The notes: generated by a model from the sequence alone, not told the origin. A DNA stretch of 64,000 bases from Bryopsis sp. KO-2023 (GCA_030272585.1 BSYQ01000005.1:6665501-6729500); one strand, 5' to 3'. Counted from the stretch's first letter, positions 47,175-56,985 are shown. Numbers and translations are program-made.

Positions 47175-50072
47175 TTGGAAACTTTCCGGACACACTCCTA
47201 TTACGTCAAAATTCCAGGAAATTCAAACAAAAACATGTCCGGCCAGACGCCGCCACAGCTACCACCTATTCCACCTCCTGAGGAGGAAGAGGTGGTGGAT
47301 AACCAACTAATTCCCGTGGTTTATCCAGATGTGGTGCACCCACCAGCGCAGCAAATACATGATTTGCAGTGGGACAGACATGTACCCGACCAGGTTGAGG
47401 AACCGGACGAAGACTTAGACTCGGAACAAGAGTCGGAAGAGTCCGGGGACGAGGAGTATGATGAGGATATGGAGGACGTCCCGACAATAGAAGTCACCAA
47501 CATCCTTCACCATGAACATCAGCACATAAACGTCCACCAGCAGGAGGTGCACGTTCATGGTGTGGACGAGGGACAACTTAGGGACACAGCTGAGCATGTG
47601 TATGCCGCTGTCTCCTCGAATGTGCAAGAGGTCGCACAAAACCTGGAAGGACAAGTTCACGAGCAGGTTCAGCGTGCAGAGTCGACCTTAAAAGGCGACC
47701 TGAAAGAGGAATATGAGCAGTTCGTGCTCTATGTCAGGAAGGAGGCCCAGAAGCTGGTCAATCAAAATACTGAGTCTATAGAAAGACAACAGAAATTGTT
47801 AGACCACCAGCACAAATTGCTGGAACAGAATATAAGGTCCACAGAGCGGATCGACAGGAATCTGTTGGGTAAATACGATAACGAGGCTATTCTGCAAGAG
47901 CGACTCGATCGACTGCAGGAATCAGCCCGTACCCAAGCTGAAGCTGTTGATCAGACCAATGCGCTCAGGGAGAAACAAATTCTGTCTCTGCAAGCCTCTC
48001 TGACAAAAGTTGCTGAAGGTATGCGCCTACAGCAGACAACGCTGGATAACCTAGCTCGGACTACTGATGAGTCTCGGTGCGAGCAAGTCGACCACCAAGG
48101 CCAGCTAGACACACTCTCAAGCTTGGTAAGCCAGAGCCTAAAAGTGTTGCGGGACTTACACCAAGCCGAAGAACAACGCAAACAAAGAAGGGCGGAACGA
48201 GGCAGTGTGAGTTCTGATGACACTGCAGGAGGACACAGGTCGATGCAACTGATGGAGAAATTTCTATCAGACGCGACAGAGAAACAGCAGACTTTGGAAA
48301 GTAATCTCTCCAAGTATGTTGATTCGAAGTTCAAAGAAACACTGAGTGCGTGGAAAAAACGGGAGAAAGTTCGAGTCCCGGCTCAGGACCCAGTTGTAGT
48401 GGGTATGATGGGAGCAGGAACTGGCACGGTCACTTTGCCGGCCACGACAGCTGCAGCCACAAGCGTTCCTTTTGTGTCATCCACTCCTCTTACCAGTATC
48501 CCATTTCCGGTACCACCTGTTCCGGATCTGAGTACTTTTACTGGTCTAACCACGTTAGGAGGATTGGGTGGTCGCAGCCCATCGACAACTGTCGCAGACT
48601 CCGTGGGTGGAGGTTCTCCATCTTCCTGGGGTTTATTTACATCCCCAAGAACACGGACGGCATGGAGTCTTGCGCCGCCACAAACTATGGCAATGGGCGC
48701 ACCATTCGGCCAAGCGGGTCAACTTGGCACAGCCAGACCCATACTTAGTGTCCCTGTAACGAGTGTGTTACCACCAACGACATCCATGTTAACACAACCA
48801 CTGACGACAGTTCCGCTGTCTGTCTTCTATCCAATCCCGGCTCTTAACACCCAACCTGGTATGCAACCAGGAAACCAACCAGGCACCCAACCAAGTTTGG
48901 GACAATCCGTAAACCAATACGGAGCACCTTCCGCGAGTAACCCGTATTACGGGTGGGGTTCTTATCCCTCAACTCCATCAAGCCAGCCACAGGGTGGAAA
49001 TCGATCTGGTGGTGGTGGAGGGGGACCCGGAGGTGGACCTGGGGGTGGAGGCGGAGGCGGAGGAGGACCACCTGGAAGTGGAGGGGGATCTTTCCTTTCC
49101 GGACCAGGTGGAGGTGGGGGTGGTGGATGGCCGTACCACCCAGGTGGAGGTGGAGGTGGCGGAGGTGGAGGTGGGGGTCCTCCAGACCCTAACCAAGGCT
49201 TTGCTGCTCCGCAAGATCGCCACGGACGGATTCCGTCATCCGTTCGTATTCCTTTCCCAAAGGCCTTCTCAGGTGATGGTCAGCGATGGATCAGAGATTG
49301 GCAACTAGAAATGACGGTCTATTGCCAGACTTTGGACATCGATGAGAGCGTATGGTTCAGGCTCTTCCGCAGTAACCTGACTGGAGCTGCTGCTCAGTGG
49401 CGAAACGTCCAGGATCTGCGTACAAGGGAAGGAAAAAGACATCCAATTACAAATTGGATTGAGTTTGTTGAGGAACTGGTCCAAGCATTTGAACCCACCA
49501 GAATGTCTGATGTAGCCAGGCGCTCCTTACGGAACCTGAAACAGACTGGGTCAGTGCATCAGTACATTGTTGCTTTCCGAGAACAAGTGCTGAGGATTCC
49601 CAACATGACAGATGAAGAACAATACTTCTTCTTCGTGGACGGATTAAAGTTCCATATCAAACAACAAACTGTGGCTCAAGTGCCGCACGGCATTGAGTTG
49701 GCGATCCAGACGGCGGCTCGTCTTGATGCTATTGCCTCATCCGGAGGAGGAAACTTTCGTGGCCGCGGACGGTGGCGCGGAGGTAAAGGCCGAGGCCAAA
49801 ATAAAAAGCAAAACCAACCCCAAACTGATAAGGCAAACCAGATGGGTGGCCAACAGCAACCTCAGCCAGACCAGGCACAAAACATTGGCCAAGGTCGAGG
49901 TCGGGGAAGGGGTGGTGGCCGAGGTCGCGGACGAGGTGGTGGCAGGAATCAAGGACGTGGAGGTGGAGGCGTAAATCCTAAATGCTATATGTGTGGAAAA
50001 ACTGGACATATTCAAAGTAAGTGTCCAGAGGGCGAAAAGTTCAAGAAATGGTTAAACGAAAAAGCCGGATGA
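47175..50072 (+). CDS. gag: Chromovirus Gag polyprotein
   Basis: A 965-codon ORF, long for a Ty3/gypsy Gag. Residues about 1-110 are Pro- and acidic-rich, about 120-400 are a long helical/coiled-coil region, about 430-600 are Ser/Thr/Pro/Gln-rich, and about 606-670 are a poly-Gly tract. The retrotransposon gag (capsid) domain lies at about 705-840 (RWIRDWQLEM, LTGAAAQWR). An RGG-rich nucleic-acid-binding stretch follows, then one CCHC zinc knuckle, CYMCGKTGHIQSKC, at about 937-950. Gag packages the element RNA in the particle. The coiled coil and RGG tract are extra to the usual capsid-knuckle plan. An in-frame ATG also occurs at 47235 (MSGQTPPQ), so the true start may be 60 bp downstream. 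Confidence 0.9.
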   Translation: METFRTHSYYVKIPGNSNKNMSGQTPPQLPPIPPPEEEEVVDNQLIPVVYPDVVHPPAQQIHDLQWDRHVPDQVEEPDEDLDSEQESEESGDEEYDEDMEDVPTIEVTNILHHEHQHINVHQQEVHVHGVDEGQLRDTAEHVYAAVSSNVQEVAQNLEGQVHEQVQRAESTLKGDLKEEYEQFVLYVRKEAQKLVNQNTESIERQQKLLDHQHKLLEQNIRSTERIDRNLLGKYDNEAILQERLDRLQESARTQAEAVDQTNALREKQILSLQASLTKVAEGMRLQQTTLDNLARTTDESRCEQVDHQGQLDTLSSLVSQSLKVLRDLHQAEEQRKQRRAERGSVSSDDTAGGHRSMQLMEKFLSDATEKQQTLESNLSKYVDSKFKETLSAWKKREKVRVPAQDPVVVGMMGAGTGTVTLPATTAAATSVPFVSSTPLTSIPFPVPPVPDLSTFTGLTTLGGLGGRSPSTTVADSVGGGSPSSWGLFTSPRTRTAWSLAPPQTMAMGAPFGQAGQLGTARPILSVPVTSVLPPTTSMLTQPLTTVPLSVFYPIPALNTQPGMQPGNQPGTQPSLGQSVNQYGAPSASNPYYGWGSYPSTPSSQPQGGNRSGGGGGGPGGGPGGGGGGGGGPPGSGGGSFLSGPGGGGGGGWPYHPGGGGGGGGGGGGPPDPNQGFAAPQDRHGRIPSSVRIPFPKAFSGDGQRWIRDWQLEMTVYCQTLDIDESVWFRLFRSNLTGAAAQWRNVQDLRTREGKRHPITNWIEFVEELVQAFEPTRMSDVARRSLRNLKQTGSVHQYIVAFREQVLRIPNMTDEEQYFFFVDGLKFHIKQQTVAQVPHGIELAIQTAARLDAIASSGGGNFRGRGRWRGGKGRGQNKKQNQPQTDKANQMGGQQQPQPDQAQNIGQGRGRGRGGGRGRGRGGGRNQGRGGGGVNPKCYMCGKTGHIQSKCPEGEKFKKWLNEKAG

Positions 50073-53000
50073 ACAGAGCCCAGACTCGTTCGGCGAAACG
50101 CAGAAGGGCACGCCGTCACAGATATAAGCAGCGCCAGAAACTTCTTCGAAAAGAAAGGTTAGCTCGAAATGCAGAAGTGAATAAAAGAGCACAAGGGGAA
50201 ATAGAAAAGAATGCTACCCAAGGTGCAGAGGGATCGATTATGAGTGCTAAGTTGGAAACGCGATCCAGTAAGTGCAGCACGCTTACTAGGACAAGTTCAG
50301 AATCAAGTTCGGAACCTGTCGACTCTGTTCATGGAGACCTTGGTAGTCCTGAAGGAACTGAGAATTCGGTATCGTTCCCACCTCAAGGAACGAAACGAAG
50401 TCCGGAAGGAAGGGAACCCGCAAGGGAATCAAATAAGCCTGCCACTCGTTCACCACCAACTGACGAGTCAGCAGCCCCTGTTCAGGGAACAGGTAGAGGA
50501 CAAAAAGTGGATGAAGGTCAGTATTCACCTTCTGAGCGTATGTTACCACTAGGAGGTCCTAACCATTTGAAATTTATGGGATATGAGATCCGAGCCAGAT
50601 TAGGAGGAGTACCGATCTCCGCCTATGTTGATTGTGGTGCAACGGAGAACTACATTACCAAGAAACTAGTCACGAGACTGAAACTCGAAACAACCGAGTG
50701 CAAAAAGGGAGTCACTTTGGCGGACGGAACCCTATGTTCACTTGATCGGCGATGCGAAGACTTGCAGCTCAGGATGGGTACTTATACCACAACCCTTTCC
50801 GCAGACGTCTTCCCAAACCTTTCATATGACATGATACTAGGGCTTCCTTGGTTGATGCAGACCAATCCCAAACTGGACTTTGCAACAGGCACGCTCAAAG
50901 TTCCAGTGGGTGCTGGATGGACAACTGTTCCTATGAAGGAACGACCATCAGATTACTTACAGCACCTAGCACCGGCTATTGATACAGTCTCAGCGAAGAA
51001 GTTATTCTCGCTCGTGAAGAACAGTCCAGAAGTTGATCAGGCATACCTTGTGGTTGTGCGACCAACCACCCCGGAAGATATGGCACATCTCATGCAGTAT
51101 CCATATCCGGGAATTCCAGAAGAGCGTTTGAACGCTACTGAAACCACACCAGCTTATCTCCAGCCGGATGTGGAAAAGGTAATGCATTCGGGTCTCGACC
51201 CAAGGATCAAGGCTGTCCTCACAAGGTTCAAGGATGTGTTCCCGAAAGACTTACCACCCGGCGTTCCTCCAGTCAGAAAAGGCCACGAATTTAAGGTGGA
51301 CCTGGAGGACGAACAAATGACCCCAATCCACCGTCCCTTGTACAAACTCTCTCCAGCCGAGCTGGACGAAGTTAGGACACAGGTGGATTACCTCCTCGAC
51401 CAAAGGAAGATCCGACCCTCCGAGAGTCCCTGGGGCGCACCCATACTCTTTGTTCCCAAGAAAGACGGAGGGTTGAGAATGTGTGTGGATTACCGTTGGA
51501 TAAACAAATTCACGGTAAAGAATAGGTATCCACTCCCTCTTCCTGAGGAGTTAATGGACCGTCTCGCCAGAGCGAAGATCTATACGAAGATCGACCTCCG
51601 CTCAGGCTACTGGCAGTTCCCCGTTCGACCCAAGGATACTCCCAAGACGGCATTCCGGACGAGATACGGACATTTCGAATTTCTCGTGTGTCCGTTCGGA
51701 ATGACCAACTGCCCAGCCCAGTTCCAGACCATGGTTCAGGATTTGCTGGGGGAGTTCCTTGACGAGTTTGTAGTGGTGTTTATCGACGACATCCTGGTCT
51801 TTTCCAACTCGGTGGAAGAGCACGTCGAGCACCTAAAACTGGTCTTTGAACGGTTGCGGAAACATAAGTTGTACGCAAAAGCCAGTAAGTGCGAAGTAGG
51901 GGTAGCAGAGACGGACTACCTGGGGTATCATTTGTCGGAAAAAGGCCTTCAACCGATGCAGGATAAGGTTAAGGCTATTCAACAATGGAAGGAGTTAACT
52001 TCGGTCACTGATGTGCGAAGTTTCCTGGGAATGGTATCTTACTATCGTAAGTTCATTCCTGAGTTCGCTAGGATTGCGAGTCCCTTGACAGATCTAACCA
52101 AGAAGGATACTGTCTGGGAATGGGGGCTGAACCAACGCAATGCCTATAACGAACTTAAGGATCGGATTAGCCGCGCACCGATCTTACTCCTTCCTGATCC
52201 GGCTAAGGAGTACACCGTAATAACGGATGCATCTGGAACTGCATATGGAGCGGTTCTTACCCAGGATCATGGGAAAGGTTTGCAACCAATTGCATACCTT
52301 TCCAGACGATTAAAACCAGCTGAAACGCGATACTCCGCATATGAGCGGGAGCTGGGGGCAATAGCATATGCTTTAGCCCAGTGGCGACACTACCTTGAGG
52401 GATGCGATGGGGGTGTGAAGGTGTTGACGGACCACAAACCGATCACCCACTTCATGAACCAGAGCACGTTGTCGCGGACCCAAACCCGGTGGTTAAACTC
52501 AGGGTTTTTCCAATCCATAGGTCCAAAAATCGTCTATATCCAGGGGAAAGCCAATGTCTTGGCTGATGCGTTATCCCGGAGCCTTCCTGGTCCGCCAGAC
52601 CAGCTCAATAACCTCTCCACTTGGGAAGTGGCAGAGAAGGAGGCATGGAAAGAGGCTTTGAGAAGTGATGAACAACTCAAGCCTATCTTTGAAAGGATGG
52701 AACGAGGGGTTTCTCCGCAATACAAGCTGGACGACGGGTTCTTGTATTATACCAAGACAGACCCAGGTCCTAGTTTGCTTGTGGTCCCTGCTTCTTTCCA
52801 GAAACGGATTCTGGAAGAGCATCACGACGTTCCCAGTGCCGGTCATGTTGGAGCAGACCGCATGACCGAAGTACTTACCCGCAGTTACTGGTGGAAAGGC
52901 GTTGGGTTAGCCGTAAAGGCATACGTGAAAACGTGCCCAACTTGTCAACTAAACAAATCGGACTTGCAAAGACAGAAAGGTCTTTTGCAGCCGTTGCCTA

Positions 53001-54139
53001 TCCCAGACCAGAAATGGGAACAGATCACGACGGACTTGGTTACCGACCTACCGTCTTCCCATGGCTTCACAGCAATCGCTGTCTTTGTAGACCGATTGAC
53101 GAAGTATGCGAGGTTCGTACCCTGTAACAAAACTATCACGGCGCCAGAATACGCAAAGCTGTTCGTGGAGAACATATACAAACACTACGGGCTGCCTAAA
53201 ATCATAGTTTCGGATCGGGATCCAAGGTTCACAAGTTTGTTCTGGACCTCCCTTTTCAAACTTTTAGGTACTCAGCTCCGGATGAGCACAGCATACCATC
53301 CTCAAACGGATGGGCAGTCGGAAGTCACCATCCGGGTGCTGGAGGATTTCCTGCGTCCGTATGTGGAACGGTACCCAGACCGTTGGGTGGATTATTTGCC
53401 GACCGCGGAATTTGCCGCAAATAATTCACGGAACGTCTCCACAGGCTATGCGCCAGCCCATCTTCTGTATGGCCAGAACATGGGGCAGATAGTTGTTGCC
53501 AGGAAGGGAGTTCGGACGGGCGATGAATCGGAAATGGCGGCTGAGATGGTACGTCGAATGGACGACCAAATGCGAAACGCTAAGGCGAAATACGCAGAGG
53601 CACAGAACCGCATGTGCACCTCAGCAAACAAACGTCGAAGGAAAGTGGAGTTTCAGGTTGGCGATGAAGTGCTGGTACAAAGCAAGTATATTCCCCTTGC
53701 TTCACTTCAGAAAATCCCACCGAAAATCCGCCGACGATTTGTTGGACCTTTCCGGGTGGCTAGCCGAATTGGGGCTGTCGCCTACCGTCTTGACCTTCCC
53801 GACCACTGGAAAATCCACCCAACTTTCCATGTGTCGAAACTGAAGGCTTACTCTCGGCTTGATGACGATCAGCGAGAGATAGACGCTCCAGAGGGGGAGC
53901 TAGTGGATGGAACCATCGAATTCGAGGTCGAGCGCATCCTCAGAGATCGGGGCACTACTCGCAAGGAGTACCTGATCCTTTGGAAGGGCTACGATTTGAT
54001 GGAATCCACCTGGGAGCCAGAAAGCCACCTGGCCAATGCCCAGGACTTGCTTAAGGAGTACTTAGCCAACAAACCGGAGAATAAACAAGTGACCCAGTCT
54101 AAGAAAAAGACTAGGGCCCAACGCAGAACTCGAACCTAA
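50021..54139 (+). CDS. pol: Chromovirus Pol polyprotein (PR-RT-RH-IN-chromodomain)
   Basis: Frame -1 to gag, overlapping it by 52 bp. Residues counted from the ATG at 50021: aspartic protease at about 195-290 (YVDCGATENY, ILGLPWL), RT with FVVVFIDDILVFS at about 585, RNase H from TDASGTAYGA at about 734, integrase zinc domain HHDVPSAGH...CPTCQ at about 933-975, DDE core with TDLVTDL, VSDRDPRF and TDGQSEV at about 1003-1120, and chromodomain (EFEVERILRD, LILWKGYD, STWEPESHL) at about 1295-1350. The chromodomain guides integration to modified chromatin. Translation probably comes by ribosomal frameshift from gag, so the ATG need not be used. The protease active site reads Asp-Cys-Gly where Asp-Ser/Thr-Gly is usual. 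No stop or frame break. Confidence 0.95.
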   Translation: MSRGRKVQEMVKRKSRMNRAQTRSAKRRRARRHRYKQRQKLLRKERLARNAEVNKRAQGEIEKNATQGAEGSIMSAKLETRSSKCSTLTRTSSESSSEPVDSVHGDLGSPEGTENSVSFPPQGTKRSPEGREPARESNKPATRSPPTDESAAPVQGTGRGQKVDEGQYSPSERMLPLGGPNHLKFMGYEIRARLGGVPISAYVDCGATENYITKKLVTRLKLETTECKKGVTLADGTLCSLDRRCEDLQLRMGTYTTTLSADVFPNLSYDMILGLPWLMQTNPKLDFATGTLKVPVGAGWTTVPMKERPSDYLQHLAPAIDTVSAKKLFSLVKNSPEVDQAYLVVVRPTTPEDMAHLMQYPYPGIPEERLNATETTPAYLQPDVEKVMHSGLDPRIKAVLTRFKDVFPKDLPPGVPPVRKGHEFKVDLEDEQMTPIHRPLYKLSPAELDEVRTQVDYLLDQRKIRPSESPWGAPILFVPKKDGGLRMCVDYRWINKFTVKNRYPLPLPEELMDRLARAKIYTKIDLRSGYWQFPVRPKDTPKTAFRTRYGHFEFLVCPFGMTNCPAQFQTMVQDLLGEFLDEFVVVFIDDILVFSNSVEEHVEHLKLVFERLRKHKLYAKASKCEVGVAETDYLGYHLSEKGLQPMQDKVKAIQQWKELTSVTDVRSFLGMVSYYRKFIPEFARIASPLTDLTKKDTVWEWGLNQRNAYNELKDRISRAPILLLPDPAKEYTVITDASGTAYGAVLTQDHGKGLQPIAYLSRRLKPAETRYSAYERELGAIAYALAQWRHYLEGCDGGVKVLTDHKPITHFMNQSTLSRTQTRWLNSGFFQSIGPKIVYIQGKANVLADALSRSLPGPPDQLNNLSTWEVAEKEAWKEALRSDEQLKPIFERMERGVSPQYKLDDGFLYYTKTDPGPSLLVVPASFQKRILEEHHDVPSAGHVGADRMTEVLTRSYWWKGVGLAVKAYVKTCPTCQLNKSDLQRQKGLLQPLPIPDQKWEQITTDLVTDLPSSHGFTAIAVFVDRLTKYARFVPCNKTITAPEYAKLFVENIYKHYGLPKIIVSDRDPRFTSLFWTSLFKLLGTQLRMSTAYHPQTDGQSEVTIRVLEDFLRPYVERYPDRWVDYLPTAEFAANNSRNVSTGYAPAHLLYGQNMGQIVVARKGVRTGDESEMAAEMVRRMDDQMRNAKAKYAEAQNRMCTSANKRRRKVEFQVGDEVLVQSKYIPLASLQKIPPKIRRRFVGPFRVASRIGAVAYRLDLPDHWKIHPTFHVSKLKAYSRLDDDQREIDAPEGELVDGTIEFEVERILRDRGTTRKEYLILWKGYDLMESTWEPESHLANAQDLLKEYLANKPENKQVTQSKKKTRAQRRTRT
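50051..50057 (+). promoter_or_regulatory. Candidate -1 frameshift heptamer GTTAAAC
   Basis: In the gag frame the bases read G TTA AAC, the phase needed for -1 slippage, inside the 52-bp gag/pol overlap and 15 bp before the gag stop codon. GTTAAAC is a known, if less common, slippery heptamer. No downstream pseudoknot was modelled. Confidence 0.45.
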
Positions 54140-54768
54140 ACAGGGATCATTACCACTCTGTTCACGCTCGACTTAATACTATCCTTCCAGCTGGGGGAAA
54201 AATATTAAGCCGAGAAAGTCGATTTGGAATGCTATCCAGATGGGATACCAAAAAGACTTAGGAAAAGAGCACCAAGTAGAACTCCCGGAAAAGCCGAGGG
54301 AAAGTTTCCATCTTTTCCTAGGGAAAGTTTCCATCTTTTCCGGCGAACGGGTTGCTATCTTTTCCCGTGACAGAACTGTAGACGGTTCGCAGGACGGGCT
54401 AAGGGTCAGTTTTCTTTCCGGGGAGGTTTACCTAACGCACAACTCACACGCTCATAGCGACTGACAACAGGTGATGGGGACATTGGATCAAGTGATGGGT
54501 TAATGTCCGACCTGGAGGTCACGTGATTGCGCCGCAGGTGGAACTGAGTTGACATAAGCAAGTTAGGGTAAAATCAAATAGGCACGAACCCGTGTGGTGA
54601 CGGCGACCTCCATAGAGTGTCACGTTACCGAGGTACGTTAGCTAATACGCCTAGCGTATCTTAAAGCGGACTTGCGATCATTTTGTCCTGGTTATTCTCG
54701 GCGCGCATACAGAAAAGTCGGAGACTAGTCGGAGAACAAAGCGCAGCCAACACAAAAAAAAAAAGAGA
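54140..54768 (+). other. Chromovirus spacer between pol and third ORF
   Basis: Non-coding 629 bp. It contains a direct repeat, GGGAAAGTTTCCATCTTTTCC, at about 54,298-54,341 and an ATTAAGCCGAGAAAGTC region. It may hold a splice acceptor or internal promoter for the third ORF; nothing definite is seen. Confidence 0.35.
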
Positions 54769-56529
54769 ATGCCAAAGCACAGCCCGATCATGTGGCGCAG
54801 TGGTGATAAGGCGGTTGAGGGAAAGGAGTCAAGTGGAAAACAACTGGGTGGCAGCGGAAAAACGAAAGGCAGTGGCGGCGAGAAAGGCGGAAAAGGAAAA
54901 AGTGGAACTCTCGCCGACGCTTGCCCACCCAGAGGGGAACCCAAACCACTTATCACACCACCTCCTAAGGCGAAAATCATGAAAACTCTCCCAGCTCCTT
55001 CGGTGCTTTCGAAACTTCGGAACTTCGAAACATCGTTGCTGAAAGGCACCTCAAAGATCGTGATCCGCCCACCGACAGAGTTGCCGGAAAAACTGCCGGA
55101 AAAACCTAGTTCCAGAACAGGAAAAACACTCGACCGGGACGCCGACCCAGCTACTCTCCAAGCTAGGTGTCAACGGTTACAAGACGATGTGTTGGAACTC
55201 CGTGCAGAACGCGACGCACAACGCGCGCGGGCGGATCAGGCAGAGAAGCACTTGAAAAAGTTCGAGGGTGCAGCTCACCGCCTCTGCAATCAAGTTAACC
55301 AACTTGAACACGATCTAAAAATCGCTCAACAAGCGAGGGGAACAGCCGAACAGGAGCTGAGGCAGCTTCAAAAGGAACTCGACACTGCGAACCAGACGCA
55401 GAAAAAGCTGCAGTCGCAGTTGACGAAACAGCAGCCGCACCTGACGTCCACAGACGAAAGGTCGGCCTGGCAAACGGCTGTGTACTCATCTGAGGCACAG
55501 TCCGGGTTAATGAGCCGGTTGCTACACAGTGTTCCCGCACGTCTTGGGGACTACGTGGAAAACCTTTGTCGGGCGACGATGGACGACATCATCGAACAGG
55601 GTGCTGGAGCTGCTGCTGCGATCAGAGACGGAGAGGAGCCTGTCTACTACGGCAAAGGGAACGTTCCGGTTAACCACCGGCTAGCCGGGTATGACTATAC
55701 GCAGGTGGACAAAACACTCGAGAGAATCAGAAATCGTGCACCGGGGCACTTCGAGGTTCCCGACGTTGCAGACGATATGCTCTCAGAGCCACAACCCAGG
55801 AGAATCCGCGACCTGACCGGGGGACAGACCGGGGGAAAGACCGACGAAAAGTCGGCGCCCAAGAAAAGGAAGGAGAGAGAGGAAGAGGAAGCGCTCGCCG
55901 ACATGTCCAAGAGGTTCAAGGACAGGCGTGGGGAAAAGCCACCGATCTGCTTGTGGTGCTATTCGCCGCCGGCGCTGGCGGATAGCTACGTGATCACCAC
56001 ATGCACGAGCCACACGGTGTGCCGAACCCACTGGAACCTCATGATTATCCTCGTGCGCTTATACGGGGTGTGGCAGGAACAGCGAATCGACCCGCCACAG
56101 GTTCAGCTGAAGGACCTACATTTGGACATGCGGGAGCCAGACTTCCAGCCACTCCTTCAGGCTCCACCCACGACCCAGACTCTCACTGAGTGCTATCAGT
56201 GCTTGAGAAGGGACATGGGCTTTCCGAAAGGCCTTGCCCTGAAGCGCTTGGGTCCGTTGGTGAAAAAGTGGGCGGAGGAGTATGAGAAGCAGGAAAAAGA
56301 GAGAACACCCGAACCAGAAACAAAAGGAGAACAGGACCCAGAACGGGACGAAGGAAAAAGTCCTTCCGTGTCCAGCAGGAGTCCATCCTCGGAGCCCTCG
56401 TCTTTGGGACCTCTTCCTCCACCTTTGGATGAGGATTTCCCTCCTTTGGATGTGGATGAGGACGAGCCTCCGATCGACTTGGTGGCAGAGCCAGTCGATG
56501 CACCAGCTGAACAACCAGCTGGCGGCTGA
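54769..56529 (+). CDS. Third ORF of the chromovirus, unknown function
   Basis: A 586-codon ORF between pol and the 3' LTR, same strand. Residues 1-110 are Lys/Gly/Pro-rich. About 128-221 form a strong coiled coil (ERDAQRARADQAEKHLKKF). About 389-422 hold a Cys/His cluster, ICLWC...TTCTSHTVCRTHW, spaced like a zinc-binding RING or B-box-type finger. The C-terminus is acidic and Pro/Ser-rich. I see no signal peptide, no membrane span and no fusion peptide, so it is not envelope-like. It is uninterrupted and lies inside a young element, so it is probably selected. How it would be expressed (spliced RNA, internal promoter) is unknown. Confidence 0.72.
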   Translation: MPKHSPIMWRSGDKAVEGKESSGKQLGGSGKTKGSGGEKGGKGKSGTLADACPPRGEPKPLITPPPKAKIMKTLPAPSVLSKLRNFETSLLKGTSKIVIRPPTELPEKLPEKPSSRTGKTLDRDADPATLQARCQRLQDDVLELRAERDAQRARADQAEKHLKKFEGAAHRLCNQVNQLEHDLKIAQQARGTAEQELRQLQKELDTANQTQKKLQSQLTKQQPHLTSTDERSAWQTAVYSSEAQSGLMSRLLHSVPARLGDYVENLCRATMDDIIEQGAGAAAAIRDGEEPVYYGKGNVPVNHRLAGYDYTQVDKTLERIRNRAPGHFEVPDVADDMLSEPQPRRIRDLTGGQTGGKTDEKSAPKKRKEREEEEALADMSKRFKDRRGEKPPICLWCYSPPALADSYVITTCTSHTVCRTHWNLMIILVRLYGVWQEQRIDPPQVQLKDLHLDMREPDFQPLLQAPPTTQTLTECYQCLRRDMGFPKGLALKRLGPLVKKWAEEYEKQEKERTPEPETKGEQDPERDEGKSPSVSSRSPSSEPSSLGPLPPPLDEDFPPLDVDEDEPPIDLVAEPVDAPAEQPAGG

Positions 56530-56796
56530 GATGGGATCTGGAGTGACAACGAAAAGCAGACCAAGCCGGAGACCACGCTACCGTCCAAGCCAGAGACCAA
56601 GCCTCAAGACAGAACGGGGTTTTTCTGTGGGGTTGAGCATGGGTTTGGTTTGGGATTTTTCATCGGTTTGTTTGGGGTTTAGTTTGACGTTTAGTTGGGG
56701 TTTTTGTTGTGGGTTTGTTTGGGGTTTCTTTTTCTTCTAGTTCGCCCTTTTTCTTTCTTTCTTTCCAGGGTTGTGACGGGTGTGGACACCCTCTCG

Positions 56797-56807
56797 TGGG
56801 GGGGGGG
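56797..56807 (+). promoter_or_regulatory. Polypurine tract
   Basis: A G-run ending 6 bp before the 3' LTR, the expected primer site for plus-strand DNA synthesis. Confidence 0.65.
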
Positions 56808-56813
56808 ACAAAT

Positions 56814-56916
56814 TGATAGTAGTAACTCGGGTTTGGGGTGTTATGTAGTACAATTGGGAGTACGACAGGGTTTATAGGGCAGGGGGCCCTCCTGTAAAAA
56901 TTAATCTTCCCAGTGA

Positions 56917-56951
<35 letters not shown>

Positions 56952-56985
56952 TGCTTGTGTCTCGGGGTCCTAGACCCCCTTATCA
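56814..56985 (+). repeat. 3' LTR (172 bp)
   Basis: Same length and, by eye, same sequence as the 5' LTR. Followed by CATTC at 56986-56990. Confidence 0.92.

Larger units (their letters stand above)
46318..56985 (+). mobile_element. Complete Ty3/gypsy chromovirus, 10,668 bp
   Basis: Two 172-bp LTRs starting TGATAGTAG and ending CCTTATCA look identical, including the CT and GT microsatellite lengths. A 5-bp CATTC duplication flanks the element. In order: LTR, primer-binding site at 46492, gag, pol (protease, RT, RNase H, integrase, chromodomain), third ORF, polypurine run at 56797-56807, LTR. The pol order and chromodomain identify a chromovirus (Ty3/gypsy). Identical LTRs imply a very recent insertion, so the element may still be active. 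It sits in the 3' end of a minus-strand LINE. Confidence 0.93.

Noticed and set aside
49000-49225. Gly/Trp-rich and Ser/Thr-rich ORFs opposite or beside gag
   Set aside because: Shadow frames of the GGT/GGA repeats coding the Gag poly-Gly linker.
54769-56529. Third chromovirus ORF as an envelope gene
   Set aside because: No signal peptide, transmembrane span or N-glycosylated ectodomain; it is charged, coiled-coil and Pro-rich.
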